The notes under the pieces: generated by a model | The model's database searches: none | Told to the model about the DNA's origin: nothing | The model's input: the letters and a program-made list of their open reading frames with translations, nothing else | Made by a program: the position numbers and the translations under genes | Shown: positions 44,046-51,858 of the stretch, in pieces | Layout of the letters: each line of letters begins with the position of its first letter | Numbering within the stretch: the first letter of the stretch is position 1 | Assembly: GCA_003389385.1 (NCBI GenBank) | Contig: QQVM01000017.1 | Location: 260,443-324,442, forward strand | Source of the DNA: Bacteroidota bacterium | Lineage (GTDB): Bacteria; Bacteroidota; Bacteroidia; AKYH767-A; 2013-40CM-41-45 | Direction of reading: 5' to 3' | Length of the DNA stretch: 64,000 bases

Positions 44046-44443
44046 GTTAAAAATTTCGAGCGAATTTTTTTATCCAGAGAACAATATTTAGCAGTCCCGA
44101 ATATCTTATAACGATTGTTGGCAACGATACGGTATATTTTTTCTCTTATTGAAGTCGGCATAATACCGTACGTTTTTCGTAGGAATGAAACGCCATTCAG
44201 TTTCTTCAGAATTGCCATTACTGCATTTGAACCTGAGTAATACTGATTATCTTCAATCATGATAATTGACTCCAAGCTGATTCCAGACATGCCGTACTTC
44301 GCCAGGATTATTCTGCCATGTTCAGACTGAAGTCCGGTTATTCTGAATTCATCTTGTTTGTCATAACGGGCAATCCATACAGCCAGCCGGTTGCATAATG
44401 CGCACTCATCATCTATCAGGATAAATGCGTGCGATGATTTCAT
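44042..44443 (-). CDS. DCC-family (DUF393) thiol-disulfide oxidoreductase-like protein
   Basis: The 133-residue protein has the DCC motif near its start: IDDECALCNRLAVWI, DxxCxxC at ~12-18. It ends with NRYKIFGTAKYC, also typical of DUF393. The family is predicted to have a thioredoxin-like fold with a redox CXXC; biochemical roles are not settled. No signal peptide is present. Its ATG overlaps the preceding stop by one base (TAATG), so it is the last, translationally coupled gene of the 44-49.5 kb operon. The coupling hints at a redox role for that system, which is inference. Confidence 0.82.
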   Translation of the reverse strand: MKSSHAFILIDDECALCNRLAVWIARYDKQDEFRITGLQSEHGRIILAKYGMSGISLESIIMIEDNQYYSGSNAVMAILKKLNGVSFLRKTYGIMPTSIREKIYRIVANNRYKIFGTAKYCSLDKKIRSKFLT

Positions 44444-45924
44444 TACTTTTTGTATTCGACAAAATATGGAAAAGTGAGCAGTTCATTCCGGTAAACAAAA
44501 CTTGATCCATCGGGCTGGGTTTTCCTGTATAGCGAGAGATTGCTCATATTTATTGCAGTCATATATCCGTTTCTTCCTCCACATCCGGTAGAGTGGTGTG
44601 GCGTGGGACCGTTACTGTCAGAATTCAGGTGAGCTACATAAACAATGTCTTTATCGTCGTTCACTGCAATGCCATGTGGCTGATATCCTGTATAGACTGA
44701 AGTGATCAAAGAATTTGTCTGATAATTTATCACATATACATTACCTTTCCTGTTTGTTCCGGACGGGTCATCGGTGCAGGAAATAAAAAGATAGGGACGG
44801 GTAGAAGATATGCTGAACTCTTGTGGACGATGGCCTACAGGTATAATGCCTAACAGACTGTCGTTTGCCGTGCGGAAAATCCTTACTTCATTGCTTGCCT
44901 GACAACTAACGAAATACTTCTGTCCGTCAGGACTCAGAATCATTTCATGTGCATCATATCTCGACGCAGTTGTTTTACTTTCTCCCGGCTGCAGTATTAC
45001 AGGATCATAATTGTAAAATACATTGCTTATATCCACCTTATTGACAAAGTTGCCGAGTTGAGAAGTCAGATACAGGTAATTTCCGTCCGGCGTGATAAAT
45101 CCTCCATGTGGAAACTCAGGAAAAATGCTTGTTTCTACTACCATATTCTCCAGATCAATGACAGTTGTTTTCTGAAGGAGAGTAGCACTTACAAATCCTT
45201 TTTTACCGTCAGGCGTGATGATAATTGTGTTCCAGTCTCCTGTGCCGATATTAACAGTGCCTACAGGTGTATCATCTTCAGTTCGGAATTTCTGAATGAT
45301 TTTTCCGTTAAAGAAAACTACATACCAGTACCTTCCGTCAGGAGATAATCTGACCATGTGTGGCGCTTCTGTATTTTCAGGGCTGATGCCAACTGATACG
45401 TACTTCATAATATTACCGCTCTCTGCGTCGATTACCGCAACCTGGTCGCAACCCTGCATGCATATGTATGCTTTTTTTCTTGAAGCTCCGTCAGGATATC
45501 TCAACTCACCTGATTTGTTACGTCCACCGTTGGCAATCCAGTTTACCAATGTCTGATACTCGGCACTACTCAAAGCTTCAGCTCCTATCGGCATTCTCGG
45601 TTCAAGAGTCGGACCTAATGATGTGTCTGAATTGACAAAATACAACAGGAAACTGTAGTCTGTACTGAATGGAATTACACTGCTTCCGCTTCTGCCGCCA
45701 GCATACATACTTTCCCAGGAACTGAAATCAAGTCCGCCGGCATTCTGGTAACTGATGTTGTTGTGACATCCTGCGGTTGCGCACTTGGTAGTGATGATTG
45801 CGGAAACTTCAGATGGGAAATTGCTTTCAGGGATCAATTCCTGCTTGTCATAGGTGCATGAGAATTGTAACAATGCTGTAATTGCAAGTACAATCAATGT
45901 AAATGAATTTTTTATTGCATTCAT
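44443..45924 (-). CDS. Cytochrome c-domain / YncE-like beta-propeller lipoprotein
   Basis: The 493-residue protein is a lipoprotein (lipobox FSC23). An N-terminal cytochrome c-like domain (~35-135) has the attachment site C48-x4-C53-H54 (CATAGCH), one step longer than the canonical CxxCH, and a plausible Met111 axial ligand in EPRMPIGAEALS, followed by the usual helix YQTLVNWIANGG. A seven-bladed-type YVTN/YncE propeller fills ~150-480 (AYICMQGCDQVAVIDAESG, RLSPDGRYWYVVFFNG, FVSCQASNEVRIFRT). It overlaps the upstream lipoprotein gene by 4 bp and the DCC gene by 1 bp. An electron-transfer role at the outer membrane or periplasm is likely; the donor and acceptor are unknown. Confidence 0.83.
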   Translation of the reverse strand: MNAIKNSFTLIVLAITALLQFSCTYDKQELIPESNFPSEVSAIITTKCATAGCHNNISYQNAGGLDFSSWESMYAGGRSGSSVIPFSTDYSFLLYFVNSDTSLGPTLEPRMPIGAEALSSAEYQTLVNWIANGGRNKSGELRYPDGASRKKAYICMQGCDQVAVIDAESGNIMKYVSVGISPENTEAPHMVRLSPDGRYWYVVFFNGKIIQKFRTEDDTPVGTVNIGTGDWNTIIITPDGKKGFVSATLLQKTTVIDLENMVVETSIFPEFPHGGFITPDGNYLYLTSQLGNFVNKVDISNVFYNYDPVILQPGESKTTASRYDAHEMILSPDGQKYFVSCQASNEVRIFRTANDSLLGIIPVGHRPQEFSISSTRPYLFISCTDDPSGTNRKGNVYVINYQTNSLITSVYTGYQPHGIAVNDDKDIVYVAHLNSDSNGPTPHHSTGCGGRNGYMTAINMSNLSLYRKTQPDGSSFVYRNELLTFPYFVEYKK

Positions 45925-46322
45925 TCTCCGGCCATCAATAGGATTGAAGTTTTATTTCCGCTGTCACCTGATAATGTTATCGGCACATAAGCCCTTACAT
46001 TCGCCCCAAACCAGGCATCATAACCGCTGGCATACAAGTAGTAATTTCCAGGATAAAGATTTTCAAACAGAACCGTGCCATATGAATCGCTCAGTAATTT
46101 AAATTCGTACAAAGTGCTGTCATAGCCGGGGAATTCCACTGCATTTCTTTTCAGATAAACCCAAACGCCTGGAACTTCCCATGTGTGATGCACCACTTTG
46201 GCTTCAAGCATCAGATTTCCGGGAACTACAACTCCTTCATCTTTCCTGCGTTCAGATTTTTCACACGAGAAAATAATCTGTGCAAGAATGGCTAAAAGAA
46301 TAAAACCACGGAAACCAATCAT
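45921..46322 (-). CDS. Small lipoprotein with His-His motif, paralogue of its upstream neighbour
   Basis: The 133-residue protein has a lipoprotein signal (IIFSC20). The mature part is beta-rich and aligns with the 46319-46732 product: VHH at 44-46, a V-W/Y-I/L-K-x-NA stretch, then GTVLFENLYPGNYYLYASGYDAWFG and VRAYVPI. The shared GxYYxYASG(W/Y)D block looks like a carboxypeptidase-regulatory or transthyretin-like fold. The adjacent His pair at identical residue numbers 45-46 in both proteins suggests metal binding. I do not recognise a named family. Both ends overlap neighbours by 4 bp, showing tight coupling between its paralogue and the cytochrome-propeller gene. Confidence 0.75.
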   Translation of the reverse strand: MIGFRGFILLAILAQIIFSCEKSERRKDEGVVVPGNLMLEAKVVHHTWEVPGVWVYLKRNAVEFPGYDSTLYEFKLLSDSYGTVLFENLYPGNYYLYASGYDAWFGANVRAYVPITLSGDSGNKTSILLMAGE

Positions 46323-46732
46323 TCAGTTACAAATATTTCCAATGGAATTTCTCCCGTTCCCTGATTAAATGATAATGATCTTCCGCCTCTTACAACTTCA
46401 GAAATATTTGAATCCCATCCAGAGGCGTAGAAGTAATAATCTCCGCATTTTAGGCCGTTTATATGCACATGGTCTTCGCCAAATTCACCGATGAACCTGG
46501 CATCATATCCACTAGGAGCACTAGCCCAGTCTATAGCGTTGTATTTAATCCAGACAGTGTCTGGCCTCAAGCTGTCATTCGGAATCAGCACATCGTGATG
46601 CAAAAGTCTTGCAGTAACATTGACACCGCCGCCGCTTCCTGCTTCACATTTATTTTCTTTTTTACAAGATGAAAGTGAAAGAAAAAAAATACTTGCTCCT
46701 ATAATGGAGAGAACCCCCAAATTTCTATTCAT
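46319..46732 (-). CDS. Small lipoprotein with His-His motif, first of a paralogous pair
   Basis: The 137-residue protein has a lipoprotein signal (LSLSSC23) and a short Lys/Cys/Gly-rich linker before the folded part, which matches its downstream paralogue: LLHH at 43-46, VWIKYNAIDW, then GLKCGDYYFYASGWDS and VVRGGRSLSF. An extra Cys29 lies just after the linker, and Cys in GLKCG is absent from the paralogue. No named family is recognised. The gene begins 105 bp after the TonB receptor stop, and a minus-strand -7 element in that gap could start a separate transcript. Confidence 0.75.
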   Translation of the reverse strand: MNRNLGVLSIIGASIFFLSLSSCKKENKCEAGSGGGVNVTARLLHHDVLIPNDSLRPDTVWIKYNAIDWASAPSGYDARFIGEFGEDHVHINGLKCGDYYFYASGWDSNISEVVRGGRSLSFNQGTGEIPLEIFVTE

Positions 46733-46774
46733 AATTTTAATTTGATTTATTGATTATAACACTTGACTGAATTA

Positions 46775-46782
46775 CAAAGTTA
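46775..46782 (-). promoter_or_regulatory. Possible -7 element before the lipoprotein-cytochrome genes
   Basis: On the minus strand this reads TAACTTTG, matching TAnnTTTG, 42 bp before the 46732 start codon and inside the 105-bp gap after the TonB receptor gene. No TTTG -33 at the usual spacing is seen. Confidence 0.35.
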
Positions 46783-46837
46783 TCCAATTATTAAGGTATT
46801 TGCGGTCGAAATTCTGTCAAATTTTACAATTCACCAC

Positions 46838-49138
46838 TCATTTCGGATTTTTTATTCCAAAAGGAAGGCTTATACCTGCGGTGATGTTGATTCCCTGTTC
46901 CATGATTCCGGCAGCCTTAAGCCTGCTCAGATGATCATAATATGCTTTGTCCAATAGGTTGTTCACGCTAATAAACATGTTCATTTCCTGATTCGATAGT
47001 TTAATATTTGCTCCTGCAGATAAATTGATTACTGCTGCACCTGGTGTAATTGTTTCGAATTGGTCTATTTTTTTTTGCTTTAACCGGGAGTGAACTCCAA
47101 GCTTTACATAGGGATCACTTATTTTTTTCTTTTTATCGGTATGGATGTCATAACGCAGTTCATTAACAATAGTGAGTGGCGGAATGTAGGGGAGTGACAT
47201 GCCGATGTCTGTATTCCTGCCATCTACGAAGGAAAGTGTGTTTTCAAAGTGAATATCTTCGTGCGGATGAAAATCGAGTGTGAATTCAAATCCTTTCATT
47301 TCGACAGTGCCCTGAACGTATTGGAATCTGGGGAGTTCTTCCCCGTCTATAATAATAACTTCATTTCCTTCATTGCGTGCATAAATAAAGTTGTTGATTC
47401 TGTTGGCAAAGAGATCAGCAGCGATGCTGATGTGTTCACTGTCATAGGAAAAACCAATATCAGCCTGAACTGATGTTTCCGCTTTCAGAGTAGGATTTCC
47501 GGTTTCAAATCTGTATAAACCTTCGTGAATTCCGTTTGCGGTCAGTTCAGAGATATTCGGAGCCCTGTAGCCACGACTCAAATTCAGGCGCATACTTAAC
47601 TTTTCAGAAAGTGAATAGCTTAAGCCTGCTGCAGCACTGAAGTTTCCGAAATTAAATGTTTGCTTAAGAAAAATTGCAGCGGAATCCTCAACATGCGCAG
47701 CGCTTTCCATTGTCCGAGTATCATATCTTAATCCTGCATTGATTGAAGTTTTCGAATAAGACTTTTTAATATTGAAATAAACACCGGCATCCTGAAGATC
47801 GTAATCAGGAATTAATAGTTCTTCACCGGAATTTTTATTTTCCTGAATCATTCCTGAAATGCCTATTGCTGTTGAAATTGAATTGCGCTCAGGAAAGTGA
47901 AGTCGCACATCAGCAGTCGCAGTGCGCAGGTTCATCCCCAGCTCAGCTTCACTCTCTTCACTTTCGTATTCCTCACGGATGTTTTCCTGGATGCCTGCAT
48001 TTACCCTTAACTGGTTTTTTCCAAGAATGAAATTACTTACTGAACTGAGCTTTCTGTGTTTTATATCCTGGAATGGAGTAAAAATATCTCTTGATAGTAG
48101 TTCACTTTCAGTTGCCGGTAATCCTTCATGATTGAGTAGCCTGGAGCTTACTGTGTCTCTTTCTCCTTCAGGAATTCCAGCCTTGGATTTCCACCTGGAA
48201 AAGTGAAGGTGGGAGAACCCCCAGGATTTGTGCATGCCAATCATAGCGTCAGAATAATATTCCCTGAAACCTGAATTATACACCCTCTCTGCAGGAGTTT
48301 TATATGAAATAGCATTCTTCAAAAAATGCCTTGTTCTCCAAATGAAGCCGCTGTGGGAGCCTTCAGCCATGACTGACCCTGATGCATTCCTGTTATTGGA
48401 TGAATATTGCGAAATGACTTCTCCTCTGACTGAGCCATCAGGGGCCGGAATCGGTTCGAGGACATTGATAACTCCTCCTAAGGCATCTGAGCCATATAAG
48501 AGGCTGGATGGCCCTTTAAGAATTTCAATTCTGTCCACAGAAAACTTGTCAATTTCCAGTCCGTGTTCATCTCCCCACTGCTGGCCTTCTTGTCTGACCC
48601 CGTTATTGATAACCAAAACCCTGTTGAATGAAAGGCCCCGGATGACCGGCTTAGCAATTCCGGACCCTGTACTGATAGCGGCGACTCCTGGAATTTGAGA
48701 AAGCGCAGTACTCAAATTGTCGCCCGGTGAAGTAATTATTTTCATTTTTTCTACCGGTGTGACAGGCACACTGCTTATCTTTGGATCAGTTGTAAAAGGA
48801 CTGCCAGTAACAATCACTTCTTTCTTTTCAATTGCCGTCATTTGTAAAAAGAAATCCTGAGTGCTGATATAATTCAAGTCAATTAGAACGCTGACGGATG
48901 CGTATCCAAGCATTTTTACCTGAACTAAAAATTTTCCTTTTGGTAATTTTGAAAGATAGTATTTTCCTTCCTGGTTTGTTATTGTTCCTGTTTTCAGGTC
49001 AGGAATATAAATAACAGCTCCCGGCAAACTTTCTCTGGAATTTAAGTCGTATATATAACCCTGGAGGGACTGTCCCATGACAGATTGTATTAATAGGAGC
49101 TTTGCTATAAGCAAATACTCTTTTATAGAGAATTTCAT
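46838..49138 (-). CDS. TonB-dependent receptor (ZnuD-like), second metal-type locus
   Basis: The 766-residue receptor has a signal peptide (cleavage near VMGQS, residue ~23), a carboxypeptidase-like domain at ~23-110 (LQGYIYDLNSRESLPGAVIY), a plug at ~125-235 (SRIPGVAAIST-type GSGIAKPVIRGLSFNRVLVINNGVRQ, then IEILKGPSSLLYGSDALGGVINV), and a barrel ending in the aromatic-free ISLPFGIKNPK. The plug resembles receptors of the ZnuD type for zinc or other metals. Upstream by 82 bp is a His-rich small protein, and downstream lie the His-His lipoproteins. The substrate is probably a metal ion or complex, by inference. No TonB or inner-membrane importer is present in the window. Confidence 0.88.
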   Translation of the reverse strand: MKFSIKEYLLIAKLLLIQSVMGQSLQGYIYDLNSRESLPGAVIYIPDLKTGTITNQEGKYYLSKLPKGKFLVQVKMLGYASVSVLIDLNYISTQDFFLQMTAIEKKEVIVTGSPFTTDPKISSVPVTPVEKMKIITSPGDNLSTALSQIPGVAAISTGSGIAKPVIRGLSFNRVLVINNGVRQEGQQWGDEHGLEIDKFSVDRIEILKGPSSLLYGSDALGGVINVLEPIPAPDGSVRGEVISQYSSNNRNASGSVMAEGSHSGFIWRTRHFLKNAISYKTPAERVYNSGFREYYSDAMIGMHKSWGFSHLHFSRWKSKAGIPEGERDTVSSRLLNHEGLPATESELLSRDIFTPFQDIKHRKLSSVSNFILGKNQLRVNAGIQENIREEYESEESEAELGMNLRTATADVRLHFPERNSISTAIGISGMIQENKNSGEELLIPDYDLQDAGVYFNIKKSYSKTSINAGLRYDTRTMESAAHVEDSAAIFLKQTFNFGNFSAAAGLSYSLSEKLSMRLNLSRGYRAPNISELTANGIHEGLYRFETGNPTLKAETSVQADIGFSYDSEHISIAADLFANRINNFIYARNEGNEVIIIDGEELPRFQYVQGTVEMKGFEFTLDFHPHEDIHFENTLSFVDGRNTDIGMSLPYIPPLTIVNELRYDIHTDKKKKISDPYVKLGVHSRLKQKKIDQFETITPGAAVINLSAGANIKLSNQEMNMFISVNNLLDKAYYDHLSRLKAAGIMEQGINITAGISLPFGIKNPK

Positions 49139-49220
49139 TATATGTTAATTTTAAGCAGTTAATAATAGCAAGAACGGGATACTGATCAGTATACCATCTG
49201 CAGGAGTAAAAAAGAAATGC

Positions 49221-49544
49221 TCAAACTACGGGAGGGCCGCGCAGGTTTATTCTGCCTCTATTTTCGCTTAATGTAATGGATTGCCTTTGCTTGTAGTATT
49301 CAGGCAATACGATTCTATCAGGAAGTTCAAAGAAAAAGTATGAAGGTTTCATGCTGCTGATTGCAAATTGCAATAGCTCGCAATGATCATGCTGCAGACT
49401 AATTTGAGTCTCACCTGAGGGAGTGCAATGCCCGTGCTCCTGATGTGCATGATGAACCAGGCCGTGCAGGTAAATTTCGGGAACCAAATTGGTTACCAAT
49501 ACAGCAAAAAGAAGCCATGCAATGTGTAGCTTTAGCCGGTTCAT
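49221..49544 (-). CDS. Small His-rich membrane-linked protein heading the TonB operon
   Basis: The 107-residue protein has an N-terminal hydrophobic segment (~8-24, probably a signal anchor) and a dense ligand cluster directly after it: His27, His31, His32, His34, His37, His39, Cys40, then H52-x-H54-C55. The C-terminus ends RGPPVV. In position and plan it parallels the small Cys-rich protein before the other TonB receptor, which also has a GPP near its end. The cluster suggests zinc or copper binding on the periplasmic side. No named family is recognised with certainty. It is followed by the TonB receptor gene, 82 bp downstream. Confidence 0.65.
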   Translation of the reverse strand: MNRLKLHIAWLLFAVLVTNLVPEIYLHGLVHHAHQEHGHCTPSGETQISLQHDHCELLQFAISSMKPSYFFFELPDRIVLPEYYKQRQSITLSENRGRINLRGPPVV

Positions 49545-49548
49545 GCTG

Positions 49549-49556
49549 CAAATATA
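49549..49556 (-). promoter_or_regulatory. -7 element abutting the His-rich protein gene
   Basis: On the minus strand this reads TATATTTG, matching TAnnTTTG, with only CAGC between it and the ATG at 49544. No clear -33. Transcription would begin at or near the start codon. Confidence 0.4.
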
Positions 49557-49734
49557 GAATTTTATAAAGAAACGGAGTATTACACTATATCGGGGCTTAA
49601 ACTCCGAATATGATTTCTGGCTATTATAAAAAATTACTACGTGACGGAATTTGCTTTTTTGAATGTCAATAGTCAGTTTACTTTGTATTCACGATCTCAG
49701 GTTTGAATTAAAATCTAATTGAATTTTACTTCAC

Positions 49735-50970
49735 TCAATTTTTAATGAACGAGCCATCGTACACTTCTCCTTTATCAGAAATTAATTCAATGAAATACAT
49801 TCCATCTGCAATCTGATCCACGGAAATCAAATTAGTATTTTTGGATAATGTATTTTCGAGAATTAGTTTACCCGACCGGTCAAAAATTCTGTACGATTCA
49901 AAACTCAAGTTTTTTATTGAGCCTCTTACACGAATAAAATCAGAAGTGGGATTCGGATAAACTTCTATATCCTCAAAATTTGGAGAAGCTGTTCTCATCG
50001 TGATACCATTAGGCAGTTTCCAAAAATCTCGAAGAAGAGTGGCATTTGAAATAACAAAACTGTTATTCCCGCCTCCTCCAAGATAAATATCGTTTGATAT
50101 TGCAAAGCCACCTGCATAGCCCCTGGGAATTCCGGGAAATGTTCCTATTAATATCCAGGAATCACTCGAAGGACTGTATTTAAAGCATGTATTCATTGGG
50201 TTATGTTCTATATTTTGATATTGATAGTAATATCCACAGAGAACATAAGCATCGGAACTCGTACTAATAGTAGTTGATGCATCAATAGCAATCAAAGGAA
50301 AATCGCTTTTGCGAGTCCAGGTATCGTTTAGAGGATTGTATTCATATAAATCGTTGTAGTTAATTATAGATTGTGCACTGGCACCTAAGCCAATGTATCC
50401 TTTATTGCCTGCAGAGAACCCTACTGCAGTGCTCCTTGGACCACCAGGTAAATCTGCTTTCCTTGTCCATGAATCAGTAGAAGGATCGTATTCATAAAAA
50501 TCCTGAAATGCCGCAGAAGAATGATATCCTGTCCCAACATAACCTTTTGCTCCGATAGAAAATGCTACAGCATTTTGCCTGGGTGATCCGGGGAAACTAG
50601 CCTTTTGAGTCCAAAGATCATTTACAGGATTGTATTCCCAAATGTCATTTAAATTTCCTGAGCCAGATTGGCCGGTGACCACATATCCTTTTCCATTAAT
50701 TACAAATGAAGGTGCGCCATTTCTACCCGGACCTGGAAGGTCTGCTTTTCTGGTCCAGGTATTTGATGCAGGATTAAATTCATACCATTCATTAGTTTTC
50801 TGGCTCAGGCTGTCTATCCCTAATCCCATATAACCTTTGCCGTTTATGGAAAAATAGGATACTCCTGATATTCCTCGTCCCGGAAAGTTTTGAAGTCTTA
50901 ACCAGTTATATTGTGCATTCGTAACTGATATTGTATTGCAAAAAAAGAGCAACAAGATGATTTTTTTCAT
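49735..50970 (-). CDS. Kelch-repeat protein with T9SS type A sorting domain
   Basis: The 411-residue protein has a signal peptide (cleavage near VTNAQ, residue ~20). Six or so Kelch repeats of ~50 residues run from ~25 to 320, each with a hydrophobic-GG/GKGYVG strand and WTRKADLPG-type ending (for example NDIWEYNPVNDLWTQKASFPG). A propeller fold follows. The last ~75 residues are a type A sorting domain: YPNPTSDFIRV, YRIFDRSGKLILEN, DGMYFIELIS and SFIKN. The protein is exported by T9SS; its binding partner is unknown. It is flanked by ~190-bp gaps on both sides in which I see no other gene. Confidence 0.9.
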   Translation of the reverse strand: MKKIILLLFFCNTISVTNAQYNWLRLQNFPGRGISGVSYFSINGKGYMGLGIDSLSQKTNEWYEFNPASNTWTRKADLPGPGRNGAPSFVINGKGYVVTGQSGSGNLNDIWEYNPVNDLWTQKASFPGSPRQNAVAFSIGAKGYVGTGYHSSAAFQDFYEYDPSTDSWTRKADLPGGPRSTAVGFSAGNKGYIGLGASAQSIINYNDLYEYNPLNDTWTRKSDFPLIAIDASTTISTSSDAYVLCGYYYQYQNIEHNPMNTCFKYSPSSDSWILIGTFPGIPRGYAGGFAISNDIYLGGGGNNSFVISNATLLRDFWKLPNGITMRTASPNFEDIEVYPNPTSDFIRVRGSIKNLSFESYRIFDRSGKLILENTLSKNTNLISVDQIADGMYFIELISDKGEVYDGSFIKN

Positions 50971-51157
50971 GGTTTAATTTAGTTTTGATAGATGATATCC
51001 AAGAATGAAAAATGACAATTTTAAGAGAAATGTGATATTTGCTATGATGAATATTCAATTGGAGGATAAATGTAAAAGAATTATTTGGCTTCCCAATTCC
51101 TAATTTCTCCAGTCTTTAATTATAATGCATCCTCATCCTGTTACTGAAAAGTTTTGT

Positions 51158-51751
51158 ATGAAGTTATATTTCAAAATATACAAACCCTACGGTATGCTTT
51201 CGCAGTTTACACCTGAAGGAAATAACAAATCCCTTGCGGATCTTGATTATGCTTTTCCACGAGATGTATATCCTGTGGGAAGGCTTGACGCAGACAGTGA
51301 AGGTTTGTTGATTCTTACAAATGATACCAGGGTTAATTCACTATTGCTCGATCCGACCCGGAAGCATTTACGAACTTATCTTGTGCAGGTAGAGGGGAAT
51401 TTCAGCACGGAGGCTGCGATGAAATTGGAATCAGGAGTTACCATTTCCGTAGCTGGTAAAAAATACATAACGAAACCTTGTAAAGTCAGACGGCTGACTC
51501 ATATACCTGATCTGCCTGATAGAAATCCGCCTGTCAGGTACAGAAAAACTGTGTCTGATTCATGGATAGAGATATCACTCGCTGAAGGCAAGAACAGGCA
51601 AGTGAGAAAAATGACAGCTGCGTGCGGCTTTCCGACCCTAAGGTTGGTCAGGATAAAAATTGAAGAACTTTCTCTTGAAAGTATGCAGCCATGCGAGGTA
51701 AAGCAAATCCCGGCAAGTGATTTTTTTAAAAAAACCAAGATTCATGCATAA
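51158..51751 (+). CDS. RluE-like rRNA pseudouridine synthase
   Basis: The 197-residue enzyme isomerises uridine to pseudouridine in large-subunit rRNA. I start at 51158 because KIYKPYGMLSQF is the normal N-terminus of this short family; an ATG at 51125 adds an unrelated leader. The catalytic Asp44 sits in GRLDADSEGLLILTND, and the later motifs KHLRTYLVQVEG and AEGKNRQVRKMTAACGFPTLRLVRIKI are typical. There is no S4 domain, which matches RluE rather than RluB/RluF. Position specificity is assumed from the family. It stands alone upstream of the M43 protease. Confidence 0.9.
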   Translation: MKLYFKIYKPYGMLSQFTPEGNNKSLADLDYAFPRDVYPVGRLDADSEGLLILTNDTRVNSLLLDPTRKHLRTYLVQVEGNFSTEAAMKLESGVTISVAGKKYITKPCKVRRLTHIPDLPDRNPPVRYRKTVSDSWIEISLAEGKNRQVRKMTAACGFPTLRLVRIKIEELSLESMQPCEVKQIPASDFFKKTKIHA

Positions 51752-51786
51752 AATTTTACAGAACTGTGGGAAACTGATTCATAATG

Positions 51787-51818
51787 TTTAAAAAGCTGAT
51801 GCGAAATTGTTACTTTTG
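51787..51818 (+). promoter_or_regulatory. Promoter-like elements of the M43 protease gene
   Basis: TACTTTTG at 51811-51818 matches the -7 consensus TAnnTTTG. A TTTA at 51787-51790, 20 bp upstream, is an imperfect -33. The ATG follows 40 bp after the -7 element. Confidence 0.4.
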
Positions 51819-51858
51819 CTGAAAGTCAAACACGCGTAACTATATAGAATTAAGCTAC

